Source of the DNA: Pseudomonas mendocina
GTDB taxonomy: Bacteria; Pseudomonadota; Gammaproteobacteria; Pseudomonadales; Pseudomonadaceae
Direction: 5' to 3'
DNA length: 64,000 bases
Assembly (NCBI GenBank): GCA_037482215.1
Contig: CP148074.1
Location: 2,542,001 to 2,606,000 of the forward strand
In this document: piece by piece, positions 1 through 8,007 of the stretch
Numbering within the stretch: position 1 is the first letter of the stretch
Layout of the letters: each line of letters starts with the position of its first letter
Made by a program: the position numbers and the translations under genes
Notes under the pieces: generated by a model
Databases searched by the model: none
Seen by the model: only the letters and a program-made list of their open reading frames with translations
What the model was told of the DNA's origin: nothing

Positions 1-1
1 C

Positions 2-454
2 ATCACCTGCGCTCTGGAACACTTCACCGCGACAATGGCTGAGCAGATTCTCCAGCGCGAAGACCTTACCTGCCAGATGAACGATCCAAGGCTCTATCAA
101 CTGTGGATGTGGCACGCTATTGAAGAGAATGAGCACAAAGCGGTTGCCTACGACGTATTTCAAGCCGTCGGCGGCGGATATTTCACCCGCATTGGCACCA
201 TGACAGTATCCACACTCCTCTTTTTCGGGGTGATCGGCTGGTTCCAGCTTCACCTTCTGCGCAAGGATGGCCAACTGTTCAACTGGCGCAGCTGGGGCAA
301 GGGCCTGAAAACCCTGCTCAGCCCTCGCAATGGATACCTAACCGGTATTATCCGGCCTTATCTGAGCTATTACCGCCCCGATTTCCACCCCTATGACCAC
401 GACAGCAAAGCCTTGGAACAGCGGTGGCGTGACCGCTTAGGATTCAGCAGCTAG
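2..454 (+). CDS. Metal-dependent hydrolase-like protein, 3' part (5' end outside window)
   Basis: The open frame runs in from the window edge and the internal ATG at 35 is not the true start, because the codons before it still read ALEHFTA. That motif and the downstream WHAIEENEHK stretch, with Glu/His spacing typical of metal ligands, match the PF10118 putative metal-dependent hydrolase family. About 150 C-terminal residues are present, including one hydrophobic stretch (TLLFFGVIGWF). Family members often sit with SDR, Baeyer-Villiger monooxygenase and TetR genes, as here. The substrate is unknown. The stop at 452-454 is clear; the upstream half cannot be judged. Confidence 0.7.
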   Translation: MTCALEHFTATMAEQILQREDLTCQMNDPRLYQLWMWHAIEENEHKAVAYDVFQAVGGGYFTRIGTMTVSTLLFFGVIGWFQLHLLRKDGQLFNWRSWGKGLKTLLSPRNGYLTGIIRPYLSYYRPDFHPYDHDSKALEQRWRDRLGFSS

Positions 455-508
455 GGCCACCAGCTTGGCGGTGCCTGCTCATGCACCGCCTGCACCTGTT
501 TGTAGAGG

Positions 509-1213
509 CTAGTCGCTGACAGGCAACTGCAATTGCCCCATGCTTTGCAATACGCTGGCACCGGTAAACAGCATGACGATCTGTTCTTCCGCCATTGCTC
601 TAACCGCTCCACGCTTTTCTGGCAGGGCAATGTAATCCAGCGACTGCTGAAACAGATTGCGGCTGATCACACCGGAAATCTCCAAAACAACTTCGCGCGC
701 CAACATCTCGGGCAACAGCTTGTAGGCTCTGATGTCGTCCGCCATATCCAGCGCTAAATCATCCATCAACTCCCCCAAAGCCTTGCGCATTAACACCGAT
801 GAACCGTGCAACTCACGCACGCCGATGAAAAAAGCTTGCGGGTTCTGCTCCACAAAATCGAAAAATAGCTGAACGGTTTCATGACAAACCAACCGACTGC
901 GCTGCAAGTCGATCCCGAACAGCTCAGCACCATTGGCTGATGAATGTTGGACCCGCTCTGCCGCCGCCCGACGCAAATCCCGGAGTGGCTGCCTGAGTTC
1001 CAACGCGATCTTACGAATGATGGTCAGCCCCAAATCGTCCACATCACGAAAATGGCGATAGAAAGTATTCGGGTTAAGCCCAGCCTCTCTGGCCAATTCA
1101 CGAAGCCCCACACTGCTTAAGCTCCTACTGGTGCTGGTCAAACGCAATGCAGCATCAATCAGTGATTGTTTACCCGGTGCAACACTACTGGGTTCGATCT
1201 CGAGCGTGGACAT
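509..1213 (-). CDS. TetR-family transcriptional regulator
   Basis: This 234-residue DNA-binding repressor-type protein has an N-terminal helix-turn-helix around residues 36-57 (VGLRELAREAGLNPNTFYRHF), where the NTFYRHF recognition helix is a TetR hallmark. The long helical C-terminus would bind an effector, which I cannot name. It is transcribed away from the truncated monooxygenase and SDR genes. The 108-bp divergent gap holds a perfect inverted repeat likely to be its operator, so control of the 1322-2367 genes and of itself is the natural inference. The only start is the ATG at 1213. Confidence 0.88.
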   Translation of the reverse strand: MSTLEIEPSSVAPGKQSLIDAALRLTSTSRSLSSVGLRELAREAGLNPNTFYRHFRDVDDLGLTIIRKIALELRQPLRDLRRAAAERVQHSSANGAELFGIDLQRSRLVCHETVQLFFDFVEQNPQAFFIGVRELHGSSVLMRKALGELMDDLALDMADDIRAYKLLPEMLAREVVLEISGVISRNLFQQSLDYIALPEKRGAVRAMAEEQIVMLFTGASVLQSMGQLQLPVSD

Positions 1214-1256
1214 ACCCTACCCAAATATTGGCTGATGAAATCATGGCTTGCCGAAT

Positions 1257-1297
1257 GGTATACAACTGAATACCTTAGTAGACAGTTGTATACAACC
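1257..1297. promoter_or_regulatory. Probable TetR operator between divergent genes
   Basis: GTATACAACTG at 1258-1268 is repeated as its exact reverse complement, CAGTTGTATAC, at 1283-1293. The right half also contains the perfect 12-bp palindrome GTTGTATACAAC (1285-1296). The element lies centrally in the gap between the tetR gene (start 1213, minus) and the monooxygenase remnant (start 1322, plus). Two half-related sites 25 bp apart fit binding of two repressor dimers. Assignment to this TetR protein is inferred from position only. Confidence 0.7.
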
Positions 1298-1321
1298 AGC
1301 AATAATAATAGGTGCCTGGTC

Positions 1322-1525
1322 ATGAATACACACGAAAAACCTCCACAACCTGTACCTCACTACAAGGTGGCCATTATCGGCACAGGCTTCTCTGGCATTG
1401 GCATGGCCATTCGCCTGAAAGAGGCGGGGGAAAATGATTTTATCCTGATCGAAAAGGATCAAGGCGTCGGTGGCACCTGGCGAGTCAATAATTACCCAGG
1501 CTGCGCCAAGGAAATCAGTGTATGA
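1322..1525 (+). pseudogene. Truncated flavin monooxygenase (Baeyer-Villiger type), N-terminal remnant
   Basis: The 67 encoded residues start like a full FAD-dependent monooxygenase: Rossmann motif GTGFSG at about residues 20-25, then GGTWRVNNYPG. It stops after KEISV, exactly where full-length members continue with CD(V/I)PSHLYS. The family is normally about 490-500 residues, and the intact relative at 28943-30418 shows the same N-terminal motifs. Active enzyme is therefore impossible. The stop overlaps the SDR start (ATGA, 1522-1525). That would fit an internal deletion joining the N-terminus to the original C-terminal codons and preserving translational coupling. Start ATG 1322 follows AGGTG. 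Confidence 0.8.
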
Positions 1526-2367
1526 ACACCTTTAACGATCAAGTCGCCGCCATCACCGGTGCAGGATCTGGTATCGGTCGAGCCCTTGCCCTGAACCTGG
1601 CGCGGCAGGGATGTCATCTAGCACTCTCAGACGTCAACACTCAGGGGCTTAGTGAGACGGCCAAGCAAGCCCGTGCACTGGGCGTTAGCGTGAGCGAGCA
1701 TGCCGTGAACGTGGCAGATCGGCAGGCTGTTTTGGCTTGGGCTGGTCAGGTGGTCAACGAACATGGCCGCGTAAACATGATCTTCAATAACGCTGGTGTA
1801 GCTCAAGGTGGTACGACCGAGGGCAATGACTTCGACGATTACGAATGGATCATGTCCATCAACTTTTGGGGCGTGGTAAACGGCACCAAAGCCTTTCTTC
1901 CCCATATAAAGGCAAGCGGTAACGGCCATATCATCAATATTTCAAGTGTATTCGGCTTATTCGCACAGCCCGGCATGAGCGCTTACAACTCCAGTAAATT
2001 CGCCGTCAGGGGATTTACCGAGTCACTACGGCAGGAGTTGGATATAGGCAGATATGGAATTTCAGCCAGTTGCGTACACCCTGGGGGAATCAAAACCAAT
2101 ATCGCCAACAGTGCCCGCGTGAATGCCAGTATGGATAACCTGACTGGCACAAATCCGGATAACGCTAAGCAGCAATTCAATCACCTTCTCAAAACAACTC
2201 CAGAGAAAGCTGCACAGGTCATTCTTGCAGGCGTGCTAAAAAACAAACGCAGAATCCTTATTGGTCCGGATGCCTACGTGATTGACTTGATGCAACGACT
2301 GTTCCCAGCCTTCTATCAGAACATAGTGACAGCTGCTATGCGCTTCGCAGCGCGGAGACAGGACTGA
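1522..2367 (+). CDS. Short-chain dehydrogenase/reductase (SDR)
   Basis: This is a 281-residue classical-type NAD(P)-dependent oxidoreductase. It has the cofactor motif TGAGSGIG near residues 13-20, the NNAG motif, the catalytic Ser in NISSVFG, and Tyr/Lys in the YNSSK active site. The C-terminal extension of about 40 residues is common in SDRs paired with Baeyer-Villiger monooxygenases. Its start overlaps the stop of the truncated monooxygenase by four bases, so the two were one operon. In an intact cassette it would interconvert an alcohol and the ketone used by the monooxygenase. The actual substrate is unknown. Confidence 0.88.
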   Translation: MNTFNDQVAAITGAGSGIGRALALNLARQGCHLALSDVNTQGLSETAKQARALGVSVSEHAVNVADRQAVLAWAGQVVNEHGRVNMIFNNAGVAQGGTTEGNDFDDYEWIMSINFWGVVNGTKAFLPHIKASGNGHIINISSVFGLFAQPGMSAYNSSKFAVRGFTESLRQELDIGRYGISASCVHPGGIKTNIANSARVNASMDNLTGTNPDNAKQQFNHLLKTTPEKAAQVILAGVLKNKRRILIGPDAYVIDLMQRLFPAFYQNIVTAAMRFAARRQD

Positions 2368-2546
2368 AAGCTGATTAATGGTACGAGAGTGTGTACCAAC
2401 TAGCAGATTACGCATGAATTATTGATGTTAGAGGCAGCACTTCTCAGAAAAACCGCATATGATGATTAGGTCAGATCCCCGTATCCGGCAAACCACGTAG
2501 GCGCCTCGTCTGGCCCTGCACTTCAAAACGATTCAAGAGACACACC

Positions 2547-2759
2547 ATGGCAAATCGCGAAACTGGCACCGTTAAATGGTTCAACGATGAAAAAGGCTTC
2601 GGCTTCATTACTCCAGCTAACGGTGGCGACGACCTCTTTGTGCACTTCAAAGCCATCCAGGCTGACGGCTTTAAAACTCTGAAAGAAGGCCAGACAGTTA
2701 CCTATGTGCCCGCTCGCGGCCAGAAAGGTATGCAGGCCGAAGAAGTTAAGCCTGCTTAA
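2547..2759 (+). CDS. Cold-shock domain protein (CspA family)
   Basis: This 70-residue single cold-shock domain protein carries both RNA-binding motifs, KGFGFI (RNP1) and DLFVHF (RNP2). It acts in the cytoplasm as an RNA chaperone or antiterminator. It follows a gene-free leader of about 180 bp, which suits the long 5' UTRs of csp genes, and a strong terminator lies just after the stop, so it is monocistronic. The ATG at 2547 is preceded by AAGAGA. Which Pseudomonas paralogue it is, and whether it is cold-inducible, cannot be told from sequence. Confidence 0.93.
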   Translation: MANRETGTVKWFNDEKGFGFITPANGGDDLFVHFKAIQADGFKTLKEGQTVTYVPARGQKGMQAEEVKPA

Positions 2760-2772
2760 CTTCTCGCTCTGA

Positions 2773-2805
2773 AAAACAAACCCCGCTTTTGCGGGGTTTG
2801 TTTTT
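2773..2805. terminator. Bidirectional rho-independent terminator
   Basis: AAACCCCGC (2778-2786) pairs with GCGGGGTTT (2791-2799), and there is an A-run before and a T-run after. It ends the cold-shock gene on the plus strand and the convergent acyl-CoA dehydrogenase gene on the minus strand. Confidence 0.9.
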
Positions 2806-2820
2806 ATTGAAACAACAGAA

Positions 2821-3969
2821 TCACAAGCCCATTTGCTTGCTGATGATCTCGTTCATGATCTCACGCGTACCGCCCCCAATCGAAAGAATACGGTTGTCTC
2901 GATACAGGCGCTCAACTCGGCTTTCACGCATAAAGCCCATGCCCCCCAGCAACTGGGTTGCATCGTACGTGATACGATCGGACACGTCCGTGGCAAAGTT
3001 CTTCGCCATGGAGATCTCCTTGATGACACTCTTACCCGCCGCCATTTTCGCCGCCTGCCTGTAGGTGAACTCGCGGGACACCTCCAATTGGGTTGCCATT
3101 TCTGCTAGCCGGTGTTTGATCACCTGAAACTTGCCAATCGGCTTACCAAAGGCTTTACGGTCTTTAGCCCAGGTCAATGCATCTTCAAGCGCCATCTGCG
3201 AGGTCATGTTGGCCATCAGGGCCAGGGCCAAGCGCTCAGACTGGAAGTTGGCCATGATGCCAGCAAAGCCCATATTCTCGACGCCAATCAGGTTTTCAGC
3301 CGGCACCATGCAGTCATCAAAGAACAGCTCCGCCGTATCCGAACACCACCAGCCCATTTTTTTCAGTTTCCGGCCAACCGTGAAACCTGGCGTGCCTTTC
3401 TCTATCAGAAGCAAGCTGACACCCGAAAAGCCTTCTCCACCGGTGCGCACCGCAACTGTGTAGTAATCCGCACGTGTGCCACTGGTGATAAAGGTCTTAC
3501 TGCCGGTTACCCTGTAGAAATCACCCTCTTTTACTGCGCGGGTCTTGAGATTAGCGACATCAGAACCGCCGCTTGGCTCGGTTATCGCCAGCGAGATGAT
3601 CTTTTCGCCAGCTAGCACCTCAGGCACGACACGATCACGAACATGCGGCTTGGCCCACTTCAACACTGGGGGCAAACCAATATCCAGAGAGCACAAGGCT
3701 GATACAAGCCCTGTTGATCCACAGCGAATAAGCTCCTCGCTGGCGGCAATCTTGGCAAACAGGTCCCCCTCATGGCTTCCACCAAATTGTTCAGGAAAAC
3801 CGATGCCTAGAATGCCAGCCTCACCAGCCTTCTTGTAGAGCGCACGGGGGAAGCTCTCAGCCTCCTCCCATTCATCAATGAAGGGGAGAATTTCTCGCTC
3901 AACGAAACGGCGCACCGAATCGCGGACCAGCTGGTGAGTTTCATCGAAATATTCCTGAAATGCGGCCAT
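2821..3969 (-). CDS. Acyl-CoA dehydrogenase
   Basis: This 382-residue FAD-dependent acyl-CoA dehydrogenase introduces the alpha,beta double bond in an acyl-CoA. Family motifs include AITEPSGGSD (residues 128-137) and the C-terminal block QLLGGMGFMRESRVERLYRD. The usual C-terminal catalytic Glu (EGT) is replaced by GGGT. Glu245 in SERLALA matches the alternative base position of isovaleryl-CoA/citronellyl-CoA type enzymes, so the protein is probably active, perhaps on branched substrates. It is monocistronic, with a tandem operator-like element 34-65 bp before its start. It lies beside recR and the SDR, as I recall for PA1535. Confidence 0.9.
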   Translation of the reverse strand: MAAFQEYFDETHQLVRDSVRRFVEREILPFIDEWEEAESFPRALYKKAGEAGILGIGFPEQFGGSHEGDLFAKIAASEELIRCGSTGLVSALCSLDIGLPPVLKWAKPHVRDRVVPEVLAGEKIISLAITEPSGGSDVANLKTRAVKEGDFYRVTGSKTFITSGTRADYYTVAVRTGGEGFSGVSLLLIEKGTPGFTVGRKLKKMGWWCSDTAELFFDDCMVPAENLIGVENMGFAGIMANFQSERLALALMANMTSQMALEDALTWAKDRKAFGKPIGKFQVIKHRLAEMATQLEVSREFTYRQAAKMAAGKSVIKEISMAKNFATDVSDRITYDATQLLGGMGFMRESRVERLYRDNRILSIGGGTREIMNEIISKQMGL

Positions 3970-4002
3970 GTAAGAGGTCCCGTTGTTATTTTACGGAACC
4001 AT

Positions 4003-4034
4003 ACCAAGCGCTTGCTTGGCTATCAAGCGCTTCA
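4003..4034. promoter_or_regulatory. Tandem palindromic operator upstream of acyl-CoA dehydrogenase
   Basis: The core ACCAAGCGCTTGCT at 4003-4016 fits the pattern A-N-CAAG-NN-CTTG-N-T. A weaker second copy, CAAGCGCTT, lies at 4024-4032. They are 19 bp apart centre to centre and 34-63 bp before the ATG of the minus-strand gene. This pattern is used by TetR-family regulators of acyl-CoA catabolism (KstR2-like). No regulator gene adjoins it, so the binding protein is unknown. Confidence 0.55.
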
Positions 4035-4104
4035 GTTGAAAGCAGCAGGCACACAAAATAGCCGCGGTGCTACCAGCAGCGCGGACAACAAGCAGTATGG
4101 ATAC

Positions 4105-4704
4105 TTAAAGGCTGATTGGACGACGGCCAGCCAGGGCGTGAGCCAGCGTTCCACCATCCACGAGTTCTAGCTCACCACCCAGCGGCATACCGTGAGCAAG
4201 CCGTGTAACGCTCAAATTTTTATCAGCGAGCACCTGAGCTATGTAATGAGCAGTGGCCTCTCCTTCGACTGTCGGGTTGGTCGCCAGGATGATCTCGCTG
4301 AACTGGCCAGCCTCAATCCGCTGAAGCAGCTCAGGTATTCCGATGGCCTCAGGGCCTAGGCCATCTAATGGTGATAGATGCCCTTTGAGCACGAAATAAC
4401 GCCCCCGGTAACCCGTTTGCTCTACAGCGTATACATCAACCGGGCCTTGCACGACACACAGCAGGCTATCATCGCGGCGGCTGTCGAGGCATAGCTGGCA
4501 CACCTCATCCTCACTCAGACTACGGCATTGTCGGCAATGCCCCACTCCCGCCATTGCTGCACTAAGCGCCTCTGCTAGACGCAGTCCGCCAGTACGATCC
4601 CGCTCAAGCAGGTGAAGCGCCATGCGCTGAGCTGTTTTCTGCCCAACGCCGGGCAGGCTACGCAAGGAATCTATCAAGTGGCGAATCAGAGGACTAAAGC
4701 TCAT
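4105..4704 (-). CDS. recR: Recombination protein RecR
   Basis: RecR is 199 residues here, the usual length, and acts with RecF and RecO to load RecA on gapped DNA. An N-terminal helix-hairpin-helix ([13 protein letters not shown], residues 18-30) is followed by a zinc finger (Cys57, Cys60, Cys69, Cys72), a Toprim domain (residues 81-175) and a C-terminal Walker-B-like segment. The ATG at 4704 ([10 protein letters not shown]) is chosen over upstream in-frame codons because it matches the family N-terminus. It is the last gene of dnaX-ybaB-recR, a widely conserved order. Confidence 0.96.
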   Translation of the reverse strand: MSFSPLIRHLIDSLRSLPGVGQKTAQRMALHLLERDRTGGLRLAEALSAAMAGVGHCRQCRSLSEDEVCQLCLDSRRDDSLLCVVQGPVDVYAVEQTGYRGRYFVLKGHLSPLDGLGPEAIGIPELLQRIEAGQFSEIILATNPTVEGEATAHYIAQVLADKNLSVTRLAHGMPLGGELELVDGGTLAHALAGRRPISL

Positions 4705-4794
4705 GTAACAACTCGTGCAGTGGCGGCGAACCGTTAAGGCGGTCGTAGACAGAAATGCGAGATGCGGTGCGTCCACATCTCGCAACAAACAGCT

Positions 4795-5121
4795 TTAGAA
4801 AGGCAGTTTGAAACCGGGTGGCAGTTGCATCCCAGCGGTCATACCGGACATTTTGTCCTGGCTGTTCTGCTCAACCTTGCGCACGGCATCATTAACCGCA
4901 GCGGCAATCAGGTCTTCCAGAACCTCTTTGTCTTCCTGCATGAGGCTGTCGTCCAACGTGATGCGCTTAACGTCGTGGCGGCCAGTCATGACCACGCTGA
5001 CCAAGCCTGCACCGGATTGCCCAGTTACTTCGGCATTAGCCAACTCTTCCTGCATTTTCTGCATCTTTTCCTGCATTTGCTGAGCCTGCTTCATCAGGCC
5101 AGCCATTCCACCTTTCATCAT
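4795..5121 (-). CDS. ybaB: YbaB/EbfC nucleoid-associated protein
   Basis: This 108-residue DNA-binding protein has a Met/Gln/Lys-rich helical N-terminus ([19 protein letters not shown]) and the conserved core [16 protein letters not shown] strand followed by [13 protein letters not shown]. It forms dimers that bind DNA as a minor nucleoid protein. It sits 18 bp after dnaX and 90 bp before recR on the same strand, the standard operon. Start ATG 5121 is immediately followed by a second ATG, so the N-terminus could be one residue shorter. Confidence 0.95.
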   Translation of the reverse strand: MMKGGMAGLMKQAQQMQEKMQKMQEELANAEVTGQSGAGLVSVVMTGRHDVKRITLDDSLMQEDKEVLEDLIAAAVNDAVRKVEQNSQDKMSGMTAGMQLPPGFKLPF

Positions 5122-5139
5122 GGTGTAAATCCTCGGTAA

Positions 5140-7281
5140 TTAGGCGTTGAGGTTGTTATTCAGCGGCTCAATACTGTCGGCACGAATAACCGCACCGAAC
5201 TGTTGAATCATCTGCTGGACAATTGGGTCCTGCTGGATAGAGCGCTCAGCATCACGCTGACGCTCGGCACGGTGGCGTGCAGCAGCCTGAGCAGGCGTTT
5301 CCTGTTCCGGCTTAAGCAACTCCACGCGCAGTTTCACTTCTCTGCCCTGGAATTGATTCAGAGCATCATTCAAACGACGCTGCTGCGTGGCATTGAATAG
5401 CGCTGAATGTGCGGGGTCCAGGTGCAATAACCAGTTATCACCTTCAACCGATATCAGGGTGCAGTTGGCTCCGATACTGCCTGTAAGGCCGGAAAGGCCC
5501 AATCTTGGGAACATCTCCAGCCACTCGGCAGCCAGCCCCGTGGCGGGCGCCACAGCAGGCAATACCTCAGGCTCGGCGACTTCTTCGGCATCCGCGACAG
5601 CGAAGTCATAGTCAAACGAGTCGGCGTCTACATCAACATAATCGTAGTCACCAAGCGGTGGCTCGTCATCATCTTCAACTGCTGCCTCTATCGAGGGTGC
5701 AAGCGATACCTCCTCAGCTGGCTCTGCAACTGGTTCACCCGGAGCCGCCGCATCGATGGTTTCAGGCTCAACGTGCACGTCAACTTCTATGGCTGTCTGA
5801 GTCTCAGCCTCAGCAACCACAGCTGCCGGTTCCGACTCAGGAGCCTTCTGCTCTTCCCAAGGCAGATCAATACCGCTGACTTCCTGAGCTGCCACAGACT
5901 CGACAGGTGCAGGTGCAGGTGCAGGTGCAACAGGCTGAGCGTCTATTGGCTGCGATTGCAAGGCCTCAGGTGCTTTCTGCTCTGTGACAACAAACGCCGC
6001 ATCCGTCTGCTCAATAGCTTGAGTAACTGTCTCTACGGGCTCAGGCTCAACAGCGGCTTCAGTCGCTGCTTCGATTGGCATAACAGGATGCGCCAGCGCC
6101 GGTGTTCCGGCACTGGCCACTGTGTTACTCGTTGAATCAGCAGTGGCCTGGCTGATTCCCAGAGGCTTTAGCGCTATCCGGGGAACATCCTGATTATCAG
6201 CTGGTCGGAAGGCCAGCATCCGCAGAAGCACCATTTCAAAACCGCTTCGCGGCTCGGGAGCCAGAGGCAGATCACGACGGCCGATCAAGCCCATCTGGTA
6301 ATAGAATTGTACGTCCTCTGCAGGCAACGCCTGAGCCAACTCCAGCACGCGCTCACGGTCACCTTGGCCATTATCGACGGCCTCAGGTAGCGCCTGGGCA
6401 ACCGCAACGCGGTGCAGCACATTGAGCATCTCAGCCAGCACGCCATTCCAGTCTGGCCCTTGCTCGGCCAAATGACGCACGGCCTCAATCAGTTTACGTG
6501 CATCACCTTCTAGCAATGCATGCAGCACACCATAGACTTGGCCATGATCAAGCGTACCCAGCATAGCGCGGACGTCCGCTGCCAGCACTTTACCTTCGCC
6601 GAAGGCAATCGCCTGATCGGTAAGGCTCATGGCATCCCGCATGGACCCATCGGCCGCACGCCCCAACAGCCACAAGGCATCCTGCTCAAACGGAATCTGC
6701 TCAGCAGTCAGTACATGGGAGAGGTGGTCAACGACACGCTCAGGGGGCATGTTCTTCAGAGAGAACTGCAAGCAGCGGGACAGCACCGTTACTGGCAACT
6801 TCTGTGGATCTGTAGTCGCGAGCAGGAATTTCACATGGGGTGGCGGCTCCTCCAGTGTCTTCAACAGAGCGTTAAAGGAACTGGTTGAGAGCATGTGCAC
6901 TTCGTCGATCAGGTAGACCTTGAATCGCCCACGGCTCGGCGAATACTGGACGTTGTCCAGCAGCTCACGGGTATCTTCGACCTTGGTTCGGCTCGCCGCA
7001 TCGACCTCAATTAGATCGACAAAGCGCCCTTCATCAATTTCCTTGCAGACCGAACAAACGCCGCAGGGCGTAGAGCTGATACCGGTCTCGCAGTTCAAGC
7101 ACTTGGCAATAATGCGCGCAATGGTGGTCTTCCCCACCCCACGCGTGCCGGTGAATAGATAGGCATGGTGCAGGCGCTGGCTGTCTAAAGCGTTGATCAA
7201 CGCCTTGAGCACATGGGTTTGCCCAACCATTTCGTTGAATGAGCGCGGACGCCACTTACGTGCTAGAACCTGATAACTCAT
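5140..7281 (-). CDS. dnaX: DNA polymerase III subunit tau/gamma
   Basis: The 713-residue clamp-loader ATPase carries Walker A GTRGVGKT (residues 45-52), four zinc cysteines (64, 73, 76, 79), DEVH (126-129) and the SRC sensor (168-170). A long acidic Pro/Ala/Glu/Val-rich linker of about 230 residues (roughly 370-600, including an alternating Ala-Pro run) precedes the C-terminal tau domain that contacts the polymerase and DnaB. I saw no A-rich slippery heptamer of the E. coli type, so gamma production by frameshift is not supported. It heads the dnaX-ybaB-recR operon. Confidence 0.96.
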   Translation of the reverse strand: MSYQVLARKWRPRSFNEMVGQTHVLKALINALDSQRLHHAYLFTGTRGVGKTTIARIIAKCLNCETGISSTPCGVCSVCKEIDEGRFVDLIEVDAASRTKVEDTRELLDNVQYSPSRGRFKVYLIDEVHMLSTSSFNALLKTLEEPPPHVKFLLATTDPQKLPVTVLSRCLQFSLKNMPPERVVDHLSHVLTAEQIPFEQDALWLLGRAADGSMRDAMSLTDQAIAFGEGKVLAADVRAMLGTLDHGQVYGVLHALLEGDARKLIEAVRHLAEQGPDWNGVLAEMLNVLHRVAVAQALPEAVDNGQGDRERVLELAQALPAEDVQFYYQMGLIGRRDLPLAPEPRSGFEMVLLRMLAFRPADNQDVPRIALKPLGISQATADSTSNTVASAGTPALAHPVMPIEAATEAAVEPEPVETVTQAIEQTDAAFVVTEQKAPEALQSQPIDAQPVAPAPAPAPVESVAAQEVSGIDLPWEEQKAPESEPAAVVAEAETQTAIEVDVHVEPETIDAAAPGEPVAEPAEEVSLAPSIEAAVEDDDEPPLGDYDYVDVDADSFDYDFAVADAEEVAEPEVLPAVAPATGLAAEWLEMFPRLGLSGLTGSIGANCTLISVEGDNWLLHLDPAHSALFNATQQRRLNDALNQFQGREVKLRVELLKPEQETPAQAAARHRAERQRDAERSIQQDPIVQQMIQQFGAVIRADSIEPLNNNLNA

Positions 7282-7716
7282 TGATACCTATCGTGAGAGA
7301 AAGCGATTGATCCCTAATCGTAACGGAGCATGGGGTAAATTGCATCCGAATGAGGGTGTCTTCATAAGACGCGTCAGCGTGTTCAAAAAATGCACTGGAT
7401 ATTTTTTAACCAAAGCAGTATGATGTTGTCTGTTTGTACCAAGCTGTAAGTCAAATGGCCTCTAAGGCCCTTTTAATAGCTCGATTCAGAGCGCATCTGC
7501 CAAGATGCCGCACAGCTCTGATCCCAATGCTACTTCTGACTGATTTGGCCATCTCTTCTAAAGCAGACTTAGCCAACCTCGTGGGTACTGACCCAGTGCC
7601 GGCCAATAGCCATCCGCACACATAATCAGTTCCATTCTTCACGACCACCGTTTGGGTCGTGCGCATGGAGTTTTACTTAGCGCATAGATGCGCAGCGTTT
7701 AGGAAACACTATAAAA
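7282..7716. other. Intergenic region upstream of dnaX, no convincing gene
   Basis: This 435-bp stretch separates dnaX (minus) from the next plus-strand gene. It has an AT-rich segment at about 7384-7430 that could hold promoters. A short hairpin (GGCCT/AGGCC, about 7457-7469) is followed by CTTTT, and a second 7-bp stem (CACGACC 7640-7646, GGTCGTG 7655-7661) lies further on. Open frames of 63-71 codons exist on both strands but have rare codons and no ribosome-binding site. I looked for the 4.5S RNA core here and did not find it. An unrecognised small RNA is possible. Confidence 0.5.
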
Positions 7717-7938
7717 ATGAATACACATCATCAGATCCAGGATGCAGTTAGCACCCTTACCAATGCATTTGCTCCACTTGACTGCCATATTCTTGCACCG
7801 CGCAATGGCAGCTTCAGTTTTACAGTTGTAAACAAGTCGGGCATCGCGCGACACACACAGCGTCTTTATCCCGGCCAATACAGCCAGGCCAATCTGCAAC
7901 AAGTGATTGACCGCGCCAAAAGAGCAATTAACGGATAA
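7717..7938 (+). CDS. Small hypothetical protein, DUF3509-like pattern
   Basis: A 73-residue soluble protein without signal or membrane segment. It has an N-terminal amphipathic helix, a central strand block (GSFSFTVVNKSG) and a C-terminal helix ending VIDRAKRAING. Its layout resembles the small DUF3509 proteins common in Pseudomonas, and another candidate of that type follows at 8008, but the match is by impression only. ATG 7717 has TAGGA about 12 bases upstream, a rather long spacing. Function unknown. Confidence 0.6.
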   Translation: MNTHHQIQDAVSTLTNAFAPLDCHILAPRNGSFSFTVVNKSGIARHTQRLYPGQYSQANLQQVIDRAKRAING

Positions 7939-8007
7939 ACACAATATAGAGAACTAATGTTCTATGTTGTGATCGAATATTTTTCACTCACTTGGAAGAA
8001 GATTGTT

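Noticed and set aside
1166..1321. Extended N-terminus of the monooxygenase remnant starting at 1166
   Set aside because: It would run through the tetR start and the operator; the ATG at 1322 gives the family N-terminus.
5880..5940. Repeat in dnaX (GGTGCA/GCAGGT units)
   Set aside because: It encodes an alternating Ala-Pro run in the linker and is coding low complexity, not a separate element.
7384..7430. AT-rich CTGGATATTTTTTAACCA resembling a LexA box
   Set aside because: The spacing between the CTG and CAG-like halves is wrong for CTG-N10-CAG and the symmetry is poor.
7451..7666. 71-codon open frame on the minus strand and a 63-codon frame on the plus strand in the dnaX upstream region
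   Set aside because: Both lack a ribosome-binding site, overlap each other, and use rare Arg codons; neither shows protein-like patterns I can defend.
7282..7716. 4.5S (SRP) RNA gene near dnaX
   Set aside because: I expected it in this neighbourhood but did not find the conserved GGTCAGGTCCGGAAGGAAGC core there.
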